DNA of 64,000 bases, taken from positions 1,418,501 through 1,482,500 of the forward strand of contig NZ_LT906451.1 in NCBI RefSeq assembly GCF_900187355.1, given 5' to 3'. The translations under genes and the position numbers were made by a program. The notes beneath the pieces are model-generated. The model searched no databases. It was given only the letters and a program-made list of their open reading frames with translations, and had not been told where the DNA came from. The DNA is from Legionella lansingensis (GTDB lineage: Bacteria; Pseudomonadota; Gammaproteobacteria; Legionellales; Legionellaceae). Position 1 is the first letter of the stretch; the number at the start of each line of letters is the position of its first letter. This document shows positions 17,766-27,562 of this stretch, piece after piece.

Positions 17766-18194
17766 ATGTCATATATAAAATTATCTAGTGAAGGGGGCAC
17801 GCCCTTTGAAAGACTTTTAGGCTATGTGCCTGAAATTTTAAAGAAATGGAGCCAACTTGAAAATGCTTTTTTTCAAAGCTCGTCCTTTGATCCGGAATTT
17901 CTGGAGCAGGTAAGGCGCACCTTAGCTTATACGAATAGGTGCCAGTATTGCATGGCAAAAGCAGGTAAACCCGATGAGAATCCAGCCTCGGCAAGATTGG
18001 CTTGTGCTTTGCGCTTTGCAAATCGCTATGCGCTTGCTGGGGATGCAATCGATAAACAATGTATCGAGGAGTTAAAAGAGTATTTTTCTGATTCAGAACT
18101 GGTGGAGCTAATCGCTTTCTGCAGTTTTATTTCCGCTTCACAAAAATTTGGTGCGAGTTTAGGTTTGCAACCGCAAGGGTTCTACTCCGATTAA
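17766..18194 (+). CDS. AhpD/carboxymuconolactone decarboxylase-like protein
   Basis: A 142-residue, all-helical protein of the AhpD-like fold. The redox-type CxxC is visible in NRCQYCMAKAGKP near residue 60, and the following helix and the C-terminal SELVELIAFCSFISASQKFG match the usual core. Members act as alkylhydroperoxidases or as decarboxylases; with CxxC present a peroxide-related redox role is more likely, though the usual distal His position is not clear. It is transcribed divergently from mltA with a 58-bp gap. It converges with the RND pump genes downstream. Confidence 0.8.
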   Translation: MSYIKLSSEGGTPFERLLGYVPEILKKWSQLENAFFQSSSFDPEFLEQVRRTLAYTNRCQYCMAKAGKPDENPASARLACALRFANRYALAGDAIDKQCIEELKEYFSDSELVELIAFCSFISASQKFGASLGLQPQGFYSD

Positions 18195-18269
18195 CTGCCA
18201 AGTGGTTTGGTTATCAAATTTTGACAAGTAACGATCTTAAACGCCAGTGGTGGCGCGGGAAGAGGGCAC

Positions 18270-21200
18270 CTACCGCGCAAACCGACTAGATTTAACAGTA
18301 TAGAAGACCGTTGGTAAAATGAACAGTGTAAATAACGTCCCCATACTTAAACCGCCAAGCAGGATGTAGCCGATAGCATGCCTTGATTCAGCACCGGCAT
18401 CCTGAGATAAGATAAGGGGTAACACACCAAAAAGCATTGCGCCTGTGGTCATTAAAATAGGCCGTATTCTCAAAACAGCTGCCTTTTGGATGGCATCTAA
18501 TGCGGATAACCCTTCACTTCTTAATTGATTCGCAAATTCAACGATCAAAATCCCATGTTTACTGATTAAGCCAATCAAGGTGATCAATCCTACCTGGGTG
18601 TAAATATTAAACGATTGTCCGAATAAATAAGCAAACAATAGCGCTCCAGAGCTTGCTAAAGGGACGGTAAACATAATAATCAATGGGTCAATAAAATTTT
18701 CAAATTGCACAGCCAAAATAGCAAAAATAAAGAGTAGAGATAGGACAAATAAAATAAGCATCTGATGGGAGGATTGGGTAAACGCTTTTGCAGCCCCTTC
18801 CCAAGTCATCTTATAGTGTTTTGGTAGTTCATTTTTAGCCACATGCCAAAGATTCTCCATGCCGTTTTTAATTGACTCTTTCTGAGGTAACTTGACATGC
18901 AATGTTGTGGAACGCATTTGATTGTAATGATCAAGGGTCGGTGGTTGGGCTTTAACGCTCATCTTGGCTACTGCACCCAAAGATACTCGTTTACCAGCGG
19001 ATGTGGTGAGATACAATTCATTTAGGCTCCAGGGTGAAGATGTACCGCTAATGGTTAAATCATAAATGACACCATCTTTTTGAAAATGAAGTGATTTATC
19101 ACCGCTAAAAAATACTTCGATTGTTTTTGCGACTTGTTTTGCAGAAAGACCGAGCTGGGAAAGGACATTATTATCCACATCAATACTGTAGCCCATCGCA
19201 TCGAGGCGCAGATCAAAATGAGAAGACTCAAATTGCTTGGTTTCATCCAGTGCACTCTTTAATTTTTCAACCTGATGTAATAGGTCGCGAAAACTTTCGG
19301 TTGTCGAGATAACTAAGGTTAACTCTGAACCTCTACCGGCATCATCAATTCCAGGCAAGCCAGTGTCCCAACTCCAAACGTAGGCATCCATGGACGGAAA
19401 ATGATTCACTTCAGGTTGGAGTTGGGCAACAAGCTGTTCAGCCCTGCGTTTTCTTTGGGAATGGGGTTTTAAGGGTAAGAAAATACTTGCTCCCCAGTCG
19501 CCGACAAAGGTGAGACGGTTGTTTACTTCTGGTAAGTTGTTTGTCTTGTTTTCAATTGGAGGAATCTTCTGATCAAGGCTTTCAAGATTATCACTGGCTA
19601 AAAAAGGAGTATAAATTCCAATCAAGCCTCGATCTTCTTTGGGCGCTGTTTCGTTGGGTAGTAAGTGATAGAAAAATAAGCTGATTCCTACAAAGCTGAC
19701 CACAAGAGAAAAAACAATTTTTTTTCTACCAATTCCATAACTTAAGATTCTGGCGTACTGGTGTTCAAGTTTATGTAAAAATACATCGAAACTTGGCCAC
19801 AGTTGCCTGTTATTCTTACTAAGGAAATTAGCACACATCAAAGGCGAGAGGGTTAAGGAGACCACTCCTGAAATAAATACACTTCCGGCTAAAGCAACGG
19901 CGAATTCAATAAAAATCTGCCCCAACATCCCGGGAATAAAGGCGATCGGAGCATAAACACTGGCAAGTGTCAGGGTCATTGCCACAATGGCAAAACCAAT
20001 CTCTTTTGAACCTTTCATCGCAGCATCGACAGGAGATAGCCCATTTTCAATATGACGCCAAATGTTTTCCAAAACAATAATGGCGTCATCAACAACCAGC
20101 CCAACGGCAAGTACCATAGCTAGAAGCGTCATTAAGTTGATAGAGAAACCAAATAGTTTTAAAAAAATTAGCGACCCCAGTAGAGAAATAGGGATAGTGA
20201 CGAGTGGGATGAACGTTGCTCGTCCATTACGTAAAAAAATAAAGACAATGATAAGAACCAAAAGAATGGCTTCAACAATCGAGGATTGGATGTTTTTTAA
20301 TGAAGCATTGATGAAATCGGACTGATCAATAATGATCTTGAGCTTAATATCATCAGGTAAATTTTGCTTTACTAATTCCAGTTCTTTGCGTACAAATTTG
20401 GAAACTTCGATAGGATTAGCATCATCTGCGCGGTTTATTGATAAAACGAGTCCTGCATGCCCATTCACTCTTACCCGCATATGCTCAATATCTGTGGTTA
20501 ATTCAACTTGCGCTATGGATTTCAGAAAAATAGGATGGTGATTATTATTTTTAATCAATAAATTTTCATAGTCCCGCAGCGTTTTTAACTCAAAATTTAA
20601 GGTGCTCGGGATTTTATTTTGAAATTTACCTGCAGGGAGAGAAACACTACTGCGAGAAATGGCATCAAAAACTTCATCCACATTAATGCCAAAGGAAAAT
20701 AATTTTTTGGGATCAAGGCTGATTTTGTATGTAAAAGGTTGCCCCCACACGTCTACAGATGATACGCCTTGCAAACTGCGAAACGTATTTTTTAAATTGA
20801 GATTGGCAAAATGTGTTAGCTCTCCGAAATCAAGAGAAGAAGATTCCAGAGCCATTCCTATGAAGGGCAGGCCACTTGCTTTCTTTTGCCGTTCTATGGC
20901 TGGTGCCTTGACTTCTGTGGGTAAGAAGGGCTTGGCAAGACTTACAGCATCCTGCGTCGCACTTAATGCTCTATCCATTGATGTGCCGGCGCGAAACGTT
21001 AAGACGATATAAGATGATCCAGCACTGGATTGCGAAGTGATGTTTTCTAGTCCTTCAACCCCTGCTAATCGTTCTTCCAAAATGTTCGTTACAGCTGATT
21101 CTATAAGTTCAGAACTTGCATTAGGGTAAGCGGTTGTAACAGTAATTGTCGGAAAACTGATGTTGGGATATTCGCGAATGGCTAAGGCACGTAAGCAAAG

Positions 21201-21278
21201 CAGTCCGATTACAATAATCATGCAATTCAGGATAATTGCGATCACTGGGTGTTTAATAAAATAATTGGGCAGTTTCAT
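18270..21278 (-). CDS. RND-family efflux pump inner-membrane permease
   Basis: A 1002-residue proton-driven exporter of the HAE1/AcrB class. It has twelve membrane helices in two sets and two large periplasmic loops. Signatures include the start MKLPNYFIKHPVIAIILNCM, AIREYPNISFPTITVTT near residue 32, and GLVVDDAIIVLENIWRHIE near 390, which holds the paired Asp of the proton relay in TM4. The second half repeats the pattern with ITLIGLISKHGILIVEF. The gene overlaps its adaptor gene by 4 bp (ATGA), so the two are translationally coupled. No outer-membrane channel gene is adjacent, so it probably shares a TolC-like protein. The substrate is unknown. Confidence 0.93.
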   Translation of the reverse strand: MKLPNYFIKHPVIAIILNCMIIVIGLLCLRALAIREYPNISFPTITVTTAYPNASSELIESAVTNILEERLAGVEGLENITSQSSAGSSYIVLTFRAGTSMDRALSATQDAVSLAKPFLPTEVKAPAIERQKKASGLPFIGMALESSSLDFGELTHFANLNLKNTFRSLQGVSSVDVWGQPFTYKISLDPKKLFSFGINVDEVFDAISRSSVSLPAGKFQNKIPSTLNFELKTLRDYENLLIKNNNHHPIFLKSIAQVELTTDIEHMRVRVNGHAGLVLSINRADDANPIEVSKFVRKELELVKQNLPDDIKLKIIIDQSDFINASLKNIQSSIVEAILLVLIIVFIFLRNGRATFIPLVTIPISLLGSLIFLKLFGFSINLMTLLAMVLAVGLVVDDAIIVLENIWRHIENGLSPVDAAMKGSKEIGFAIVAMTLTLASVYAPIAFIPGMLGQIFIEFAVALAGSVFISGVVSLTLSPLMCANFLSKNNRQLWPSFDVFLHKLEHQYARILSYGIGRKKIVFSLVVSFVGISLFFYHLLPNETAPKEDRGLIGIYTPFLASDNLESLDQKIPPIENKTNNLPEVNNRLTFVGDWGASIFLPLKPHSQRKRRAEQLVAQLQPEVNHFPSMDAYVWSWDTGLPGIDDAGRGSELTLVISTTESFRDLLHQVEKLKSALDETKQFESSHFDLRLDAMGYSIDVDNNVLSQLGLSAKQVAKTIEVFFSGDKSLHFQKDGVIYDLTISGTSSPWSLNELYLTTSAGKRVSLGAVAKMSVKAQPPTLDHYNQMRSTTLHVKLPQKESIKNGMENLWHVAKNELPKHYKMTWEGAAKAFTQSSHQMLILFVLSLLFIFAILAVQFENFIDPLIIMFTVPLASSGALLFAYLFGQSFNIYTQVGLITLIGLISKHGILIVEFANQLRSEGLSALDAIQKAAVLRIRPILMTTGAMLFGVLPLILSQDAGAESRHAIGYILLGGLSMGTLFTLFILPTVFYTVKSSRFAR

Positions 21279-22351
21279 AGTGATTTCGCTGCAGATGTTG
21301 AGGAGGGCTTATAAATACCCACGGAGATTCCAGGGTATAGGCGCTCCTGACCTTTAACGACAAGCAGTTGCCCAAGTTTTAAACCAGAGGTTATCTCTAC
21401 AGATGATTTATTTTGCAAACCGGTTTGCACCGGAGTTAGCACAACTTTGTGATCTTCAACGATGTAAACATAATGTTCACCATTTCTAAGAAAAAGAGCT
21501 TGGAAGGGAATGACTAACACCTTCTTCTTTTCTTTTATTACCAACTCTACATCAACACTTGCACCAATCACACAATCGTCACAGGAGATCTCGACATCAG
21601 CAGGACACATATGAGAATCTTCATCAAGCATTTTTTGTACATGAGTAATGGGATACTCTTTGCCTAAGACGCGTACTGTTTGTCCCTCCCTAATTGTTGT
21701 GATATTCGTACAGGGTATATCAAAATCAACGGTCAATGCTGAGGGATCATAGATTGTAACAACAGGATCTCCCGGGTTAACTTGGGTGCCTTCTCTTTTT
21801 TTATAGGCACCAACGATGCCATCAAAGGGCGCATAAAAGCGCATGGTATCGAGTTCAATCTTTGTTTGAGACAGATTCTTTGATGCTTCTATCCAAGCTT
21901 GCTTTTTTTCCTCTGCTTCTTTTGGACTAACAAAACCAGTTTTAAGCAGGCTGGATAGCCGTTCATATTGTGTTCTAGCTATTTTCTCGGCCGTTTCAGA
22001 AAGTTGATGATTATTTTCCACATCAATGTTATCAAGTTTCGCAAGCAACATGCCTTTGTGAATTTTTTGCCCGGTTGGGACCAGAGAATCAAGCATGCCA
22101 CTTGCTTTCGCAAGCAGAACGGTCGCATGTTTTGGATGAATAGTACCAATCAGTTCAGCCGTTTGTTGTATGTTACCTCGTTTGATCTCTTCAACTTCGA
22201 CCATTTTGGGAGCTTCATCTTGCTGCACTTTGTTCGAGCCGAAAAAAAATTTATAAGCAAAGGTTAGTAAAGAGCAGGTAAAAACAAATAAGACTATTTT
22301 GATGTATATTTTTTTTGATAGGATGCGATGAAAACGAAATTTACTGTTCAC
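21275..22351 (-). CDS. RND efflux periplasmic adaptor (membrane fusion protein)
   Basis: 358 residues. An N-terminal membrane anchor lies at about 15-35 (IKIVLFVFTCSLLTFAYKFF). The biotinyl-lipoyl half-motifs flank a helical hairpin: LVPTGQKIHKGMLLAKLDN near 90, then PFDGIVGAYKKREGTQVNPG near 175. A beta-barrel region follows and the end is ITSGLKLGQLLVVKGQERLY. A segment with three cysteines (HMCPADVEISCDDCVIG near 245) is unusual for these adaptors and could bind a metal or form a disulfide. It precedes the permease gene and overlaps it by 4 bp, forming a two-gene operon. Confidence 0.9.
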   Translation of the reverse strand: MNSKFRFHRILSKKIYIKIVLFVFTCSLLTFAYKFFFGSNKVQQDEAPKMVEVEEIKRGNIQQTAELIGTIHPKHATVLLAKASGMLDSLVPTGQKIHKGMLLAKLDNIDVENNHQLSETAEKIARTQYERLSSLLKTGFVSPKEAEEKKQAWIEASKNLSQTKIELDTMRFYAPFDGIVGAYKKREGTQVNPGDPVVTIYDPSALTVDFDIPCTNITTIREGQTVRVLGKEYPITHVQKMLDEDSHMCPADVEISCDDCVIGASVDVELVIKEKKKVLVIPFQALFLRNGEHYVYIVEDHKVVLTPVQTGLQNKSSVEITSGLKLGQLLVVKGQERLYPGISVGIYKPSSTSAAKSL

Positions 22352-22430
22352 CTGGCCCTCACATAATCACAAAGAGCAATAGATAGGTAGAGAACTGTAA
22401 CACAAAAATCAGTCAGCCATAAATTCACAA

Positions 22431-24002
22431 TCAGATCAAACCATGGGACATACGACCATTATTACAGTTGAAACTGAACTGTGCTCCTTCAGGAAGCTCC
22501 TTTATAAACTGTGTTAGTTGCTGTTTAAGTTCAGCAGCATATTTTATATCAGTGGCATAGAAGTGAACAACTCTATTAGCAGGAGTTATTCGGGGTGCAT
22601 TGAAAGACAAACACCCTAACAAGACCCAGTTTTTAGGAAGGAGAGGAAACCAATTTTTATAGACCATGGCCAATTTTGCCCCTGATTTTTTTACTTCTCG
22701 AGCCATCCAGAGAGAGCTTTTATCAGAAATGCGCTCTTTGTAGATTGCATAATTGCTTAATCCCCAGAGATCCAAGACGTAATAAGGATTATTAAAAGAT
22801 ACCCAGCCAATATCATTGACAACAACAGGCGCTTTTGCCCACGTGACAATAAATTTTCTCATCTGATATTGTTGGAGAAAAATATTATTTGCTGCTCTTG
22901 GTAAGGTATATAAGACGCTAAGATAGGGGAAACTAGCGAAGACTAAGCCTAGGAACACCACGGGGTACCAGATTATTTGCCGTGGATCTGCAACCATACT
23001 ATCAAAATAAAGATAGAGGATCATAAACCACACTGCTGCATATAAATAAAGTTCATAGCGATGATACCAATTGAATTTTCCCAGGAATAAGTGCAGCAAC
23101 AGACTAGTACTTAAAACCACTAAGAGTTGTTTCTTTACGGGGCTTAACCGGGAAAAGAAAATAAGGCCAATAAAGAAGATTAAAAAAATTAAGAAAATTA
23201 ACGTTTGACGCTCGATTAAATTGGTCCTGAAATAGGCGATTAATCCCTCTCCAAGCGATGAAATCACTCCTATGCCAAGTTTCATTACAATAGCAGAGGC
23301 TAAAGGTGGTTGCCCAATATGGATTAAAAACAAGCTGAATACTGCAAGAAGCACAATTAAAATGCCAAGGCTATAAAGTGCTTGCTTTTTATGCCCGCGA
23401 TAGAATAAAAAAACTAAGGCGGGGATTGATAAAGCCAGATTTTCATAACGAATCAACGGACCTACAATGATCACTACAGCCAACCAGTATGGGAAAAGTT
23501 TACGCCTACTCTCAATAATAAGCCCATAGATTAAAAGAACGCTTAATAGCATTTGCAAGGAGTGTTCCAAACCAGTAAAAGCTAAACCCACTAGGTTTAG
23601 TGTTGGAATCAATAAACAAAATATAATAATATGAGCCCAGTGCAATTGTGGCTCTGGCAATACTGACAGAACAAGATGAATAAAAACCCATAAGGTAAAT
23701 AGGGCAAATACACTGTTGAGAAGCAGAGGGGTAAATTCAAATAACTTAAAATAAGAAAAAGGAGCTAATAAAAAAGGCCATAATATGCTCGAGGAAGGGC
23801 TGGCAAATTCCCCATGATTTAAACTGTATTCTCCTGCACCGATGTGTTGTGCCAGCGACAAATGAATATACGGGTCGTCAAGCGAATAGCTGAAGGTACC
23901 GCTATTTATAGTTAATATTTCGTACCATTCAATAGCTATCAAAGCAATGAGTAATAGAGAAGGGATGGCAAAATAGATATAGCGCATAGGAAGTAAGGTC
24001 AT
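22431..24002 (-). CDS. Polytopic membrane protein, probable GT-C-fold glycosyltransferase-like
   Basis: 523 residues with about ten hydrophobic helices in the first 390 residues and a C-terminal soluble domain of about 130. The first periplasmic loop contains SLDDPYIHLSLAQHIGAGEY, with an Asp pair at the place where GT-C enzymes (ArnT and mannosyltransferase types) keep catalytic acids. ASPSSSILWPFL follows and GPLIRYENLALSIPAL lies near 190. The fold is therefore suggested, not proven. If correct, it would transfer a sugar from a polyprenyl carrier on the periplasmic side. No glycosylation genes surround it. A second ATG at codon 6 is a possible start, and neither start has a clear ribosome site. 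Confidence 0.7.
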   Translation of the reverse strand: MTLLPMRYIYFAIPSLLLIALIAIEWYEILTINSGTFSYSLDDPYIHLSLAQHIGAGEYSLNHGEFASPSSSILWPFLLAPFSYFKLFEFTPLLLNSVFALFTLWVFIHLVLSVLPEPQLHWAHIIIFCLLIPTLNLVGLAFTGLEHSLQMLLSVLLIYGLIIESRRKLFPYWLAVVIIVGPLIRYENLALSIPALVFLFYRGHKKQALYSLGILIVLLAVFSLFLIHIGQPPLASAIVMKLGIGVISSLGEGLIAYFRTNLIERQTLIFLIFLIFFIGLIFFSRLSPVKKQLLVVLSTSLLLHLFLGKFNWYHRYELYLYAAVWFMILYLYFDSMVADPRQIIWYPVVFLGLVFASFPYLSVLYTLPRAANNIFLQQYQMRKFIVTWAKAPVVVNDIGWVSFNNPYYVLDLWGLSNYAIYKERISDKSSLWMAREVKKSGAKLAMVYKNWFPLLPKNWVLLGCLSFNAPRITPANRVVHFYATDIKYAAELKQQLTQFIKELPEGAQFSFNCNNGRMSHGLI

Positions 24003-24155
24003 TGAGCTTGATTATCCCTAAATTACTTGATTCACCCACAGTATTCTCATAATAACCAATTACTTTGGTACTTCCAATAACTGCAATTCTGTTCAGTTAT
24101 TGGAAGGGCTATATCCTACATCCAACAAGAAGGCAGCTTTAAGGAGCTTTATTTC

Positions 24156-24245
24156 ATGCCTAAAGTAGCGATTATCGGTGCAGGGGCCTCAGGACTTGCC
24201 TCCACGCAAGCAGCTCTTCAAGAAGGACTTACACCTACAGCTTAA
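24156..24245 (+). pseudogene. Remnant start of a flavin-containing monooxygenase
   Basis: A 29-codon frame with a good ribosome site (AAGGAG at 24141-24146) starts MPKVAIIGAGASGLASTQAA and stops soon after a QEGLTPT-like segment. This is the N-terminal FAD-binding GxGxxG strand-turn-helix of flavin-containing monooxygenases, after which the gene is lost. The remaining gap (24003-24362) shows no other coding sequence. It is probably a decayed gene whose 5' end survives. Confidence 0.65.
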
Positions 24246-24362
24246 AGGATAAATTTTGCCATAGCGCTGACTATCGCACGGCCAATGATCCAAGAGTAGT
24301 ACGTCCCACGAACGATGTCGCAGGACAATCCCTTCAGTAATCTTGATAAGAGAGGTGTCAAA

Positions 24363-24800
24363 TTAAACGGAACCTTTTTGTCTTTTATTTAAGGCATAAA
24401 AGACCACACCTAACACAAGACCATAAATCAGATGACCAACGAGAGGGGGTATATTGGCCTGAATGCCAGCCATTGTCCATTTAGAAAATAGCGGAATTCC
24501 TGCGGCCATATAAGGGAGCAGAGTCATTGGTCCGACAATCCACATGGCCACACCAAATAATAACCCCCAAATGATAGCTGCAATCCATGAATGAATTAAC
24601 CAGCCTAATATGAGAGCAAATACAATACCGGCAATAATACTAACTGCCACATGCACAATGAGACCACCTAACTTTGTGGGCATACCAATCATGGCACCCA
24701 GGGTTTCAGTCATGCCACCCATAAATAAAAAGATGGCAAAAACGATACCTGCGACAATACCAGCGATAATCCCGTTAAGAATGCATTTAGCCGTGCACAT
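24363..24800 (-). CDS. Small four-helix membrane protein
   Basis: A 145-residue, very hydrophobic protein with about four membrane helices: GIIAGIVAGIVFAIFLFMGG, LIVHVAVSIIAGIVFALILG, WIAAIIWGLLFGVAMWIVG and LIYGLVLGVVFYAL. The Gly-rich helices and short loops resemble DUF1440/DUF6789-type membrane proteins of unknown function. An AAAGGAGTGTTAT sequence before the ATG gives a strong ribosome site. It is followed on the same strand by nothing close, and the patatin gene lies upstream (58 bp), so cotranscription with it is possible. No ligand can be predicted. Confidence 0.75.
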   Translation of the reverse strand: MCTAKCILNGIIAGIVAGIVFAIFLFMGGMTETLGAMIGMPTKLGGLIVHVAVSIIAGIVFALILGWLIHSWIAAIIWGLLFGVAMWIVGPMTLLPYMAAGIPLFSKWTMAGIQANIPPLVGHLIYGLVLGVVFYALNKRQKGSV

Positions 24801-24858
24801 ATAACACTCCTTTGTTTTTAATTCTTCCTTTTCAGGACGTTTCCTAAGTTAACCAGGA

Positions 24859-26049
24859 TTAGCTAACATGTTCTCGTCGTTTATGACCATGTTCAAAAAC
24901 GGTTTTTTCAGCTTCTTCATGTGGATTCATATCATAAAGAACTACGCCAACATCCTTTGATACGGGTTGTAGCCACACGGATTCTTTTAGCGCTTCTGTT
25001 GCTTGCTCATATCCCAATCTTATGGTCTCATCAATCGTGAATGAAGAAAAGGTGTAATCCTTCGAAGATAAATCTGTTTCTTGAGCATGTCGATGAAATC
25101 TCACCAAAACCATAATGGTTTTACAGCCCATTTTTCTTATTTCCTGGATCTTGGGATCATTTTTCAAATCATCAGGAAGTTTATCGTAAAGTTCTGAAAT
25201 CGCGTGCCGTAAATCATGAGCTTCACCGAAAGACTTGATTACTCTTCTGTAATTACTCGCGTACGTCAAGTCTTTTTGTTTCAACATGACTTCATCTAAC
25301 GTGGTAGGATCTCTACTCTCTGGATCAAAGAGTTGTACCATAAAGCATAATGTGCTTACCCGCGGCAGGTCGTTTAAAATGACTTCTATTGGTGTATTAT
25401 TGACAATTCCTCCATCCCAATAGAGATCCCCATCTATTTTCACTGCGGGGAACCCTGGAGGGAGGGCGCCGCTAGCCATAATATGTTCGGGATGAATGTG
25501 GTGATGCCTATTATCAAAAAGCACTTGTTGTCCATCTCTCAAGCGAACAGCGGATAGGGTTAAGCGAGTTTTACCGGCATTAAGAATATCGAAATCAATC
25601 AGATGCTCAAGGGTTTCTCGTAACAGTGAGGTATCATAAAAACTAATTTGCTCAGGTGTACTATTAAATATGAAGTGAGGATTTACAGACCGAGGTGCAA
25701 AAAAGCCAGGTTGTCCCCACATTAGGGCTGCTTGAGCATACCAATGATTATATAATTTGCGAAACCCCGTATTGTCCAGATATTGATCCAACCAGGAAAG
25801 ATAGGGTGGGGTGGCGATTATCTGCCAAAATTCTTTAAGTTTTTCAATGCGATTTTCGGGTTTATTGCCTGCTATAATGGACGCGTTAATTGCCCCGATA
25901 GAAATTCCGCTCACCCAATCTAATTCATATCCCGCATTATGGAGGGCTTCATATACTCCAACTTGGAATGCACCTAAAGAGCCACCACCTTGGAATAGAA
26001 ATGCCACGCGATTCCATACTGGTTTGGTGGCCTTCGTTGCTTTTTTCAT
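24859..26049 (-). CDS. Patatin-like phospholipase
   Basis: A 396-residue serine acyl hydrolase. The oxyanion loop is FQGGGSLGAFQVGVYEAL near residue 18, the nucleophile elbow is GISIGAINASIIAGN near 45, and the dyad Asp is in YWDGGIVNNTPIEV near 210. A C-terminal extension (about 270-396) resembles the DUF3734 tail found in many bacterial patatins. There is no signal peptide. Legionella has several patatin-like proteins, some secreted into host cells; this one looks more like the chromosomal, widely shared type. The start is supported by GGAGGGGCA before the ATG. It is in line with the DUF-type membrane gene downstream and the NADH dehydrogenase gene upstream. Confidence 0.88.
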   Translation of the reverse strand: MKKATKATKPVWNRVAFLFQGGGSLGAFQVGVYEALHNAGYELDWVSGISIGAINASIIAGNKPENRIEKLKEFWQIIATPPYLSWLDQYLDNTGFRKLYNHWYAQAALMWGQPGFFAPRSVNPHFIFNSTPEQISFYDTSLLRETLEHLIDFDILNAGKTRLTLSAVRLRDGQQVLFDNRHHHIHPEHIMASGALPPGFPAVKIDGDLYWDGGIVNNTPIEVILNDLPRVSTLCFMVQLFDPESRDPTTLDEVMLKQKDLTYASNYRRVIKSFGEAHDLRHAISELYDKLPDDLKNDPKIQEIRKMGCKTIMVLVRFHRHAQETDLSSKDYTFSSFTIDETIRLGYEQATEALKESVWLQPVSKDVGVVLYDMNPHEEAEKTVFEHGHKRREHVS

Positions 26050-26101
26050 TGCCCCTCCTTCTGCTAAACGGTGACTTTTTCAATCTAGAATGAAAACATT
26101 T

Positions 26102-27424
26102 TTAATGTTTACTAAAATGTAATTTTAGTCTAGGTCTTCTTTTAGTAAGCAATTTTTTTGCCTGCCTTACAGTTAATGCATTCAAAAATCCATATAAGGC
26201 TGATAAATGCATGAAATACAGCGATCTATATACAAATTGAGCTACTTTTCCTCCTATGTATCGTTGCATTTTATTAAATGCATTTAAATTCCCAAAAGTA
26301 TCATAACAACTTAGAGTGACTAAGGTTCCTCGATCCTGATATTTGAAATCAACTAAGGGTTCATTTTTAATTAAATTCTGTAATGATTTAACTAATACAT
26401 TGGCTTGTTGATGTGCGGATTGGGCTCGAGGCGGAACAGGTACTCCGCTTGCAGGATCAGTAAAATTCGCACAATCTCCGATGGCAAAGATATTTTCATC
26501 CTGCGTTGTTTGTAATTTTGAGTTAACCAATAGCCGATTAATTTTATCTACTTCCAAACCATCAAGATTAGCCAAAAAGTCAGGAGCCTTAACCCCAGCA
26601 GCCCAAACACATAAATCTGCAGGAAGGAATTTGCCACTCTTCGTTTCTATACCTTCTTTGGTGGCTCGAGTCACAATTTCATTTGTATAAATAGTTACTC
26701 CCAAAGAGGTTAATCGCTTAGTCACGGCAGTGGCTAGCATTTCCGGTAAAGGAGGTAGAATTCGGGGGGCTGCCTCAACTAAGGAGATTTGAGCACGTTT
26801 GATGACAGTTTTTTTCATACCATACATCGCTGCTTGAGCAAGGGTATGATGAAGTTCTGCCGCTAATTCGACCCCCGTTGCTCCTCCACCTATGATCACA
26901 ACATTAAACGTTGTATGCATGGATTCTGGGGCGTATTGCGCGCATAGAAGTTTGTTTACGTATCTTTGCTGAAATAGGTTAGCCTGGTCCAAATTATCAA
27001 GTGACATGCAGTGTTCCCGTATACCAGGAGTACTAAAGTCATTCGTTAAACTGCCAACAGCGATGACCAAGATATCATAGGGTAGATTGCGTTTTGGAAT
27101 AATCTCTGCGCCGATATTATCAAGAAGAGGAGCTAGTAATACTTGCTTTGCTTTCCTATCTAAACCCTCCATGCGACCAGGTTGGAAGGTAAAGTAGTTA
27201 TCTGCTCCGTGAGCATAGAAATTAATTTGATCAATATTGGAGTCAAGCGAGCCAGCTGCCACTTCATGAAGCAGCGGTTTCCATATATGAATGGGTTGTT
27301 CATCAACCAACGTTATATTGGCATTGTTATGTTTGCCGAGGCTTTGTCCCAATTTAGTGACTAACTCTAGGCCCCCAGCTCCTCCTCCTACCACAACAAT
27401 ATTGGGTCGTGCTTGATTATTCAT
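26102..27424 (-). CDS. ndh: NADH dehydrogenase type II (NDH-2)
   Basis: A 440-residue, single-subunit FAD-dependent NADH:quinone oxidoreductase at the inner membrane. It does not pump protons. The FAD-binding Rossmann motif is NIVVVGGGAGGLELVTKLG near residue 10. The NADH-binding motif is NVVIIGGGATGVELAAELHH near 175. The conserved IFAIGDCANF near 315, followed by PPRAQSAHQQA, completes the family pattern. A C-terminal amphipathic stretch with YRSLYFMHLSALYGFLNA is the expected membrane-binding part. The length fits the family. Its own ribosome site is modest. Downstream comes the patatin gene, 52 bp away on the same strand. Confidence 0.92.
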   Translation of the reverse strand: MNNQARPNIVVVGGGAGGLELVTKLGQSLGKHNNANITLVDEQPIHIWKPLLHEVAAGSLDSNIDQINFYAHGADNYFTFQPGRMEGLDRKAKQVLLAPLLDNIGAEIIPKRNLPYDILVIAVGSLTNDFSTPGIREHCMSLDNLDQANLFQQRYVNKLLCAQYAPESMHTTFNVVIIGGGATGVELAAELHHTLAQAAMYGMKKTVIKRAQISLVEAAPRILPPLPEMLATAVTKRLTSLGVTIYTNEIVTRATKEGIETKSGKFLPADLCVWAAGVKAPDFLANLDGLEVDKINRLLVNSKLQTTQDENIFAIGDCANFTDPASGVPVPPRAQSAHQQANVLVKSLQNLIKNEPLVDFKYQDRGTLVTLSCYDTFGNLNAFNKMQRYIGGKVAQFVYRSLYFMHLSALYGFLNALTVRQAKKLLTKRRPRLKLHFSKH

Positions 27425-27562
27425 CGTGATATCCCTATAGGCACTTATTTAAATATTAGAAGAAAATATAGAGAATATATAGAGAATATAATTTGTTAGC
27501 TAAAAGATAATTTAAGATCGATAAGGGACTCCTTCAGTTATCTTTAGTTAAGGCCTATTGAA

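Noticed and set aside
18253..18278. GCGCGG...CCGCGC hairpin as terminator for the RND operon
   Set aside because: It overlaps the end of the coding region and has no T run; the pairing may be incidental.
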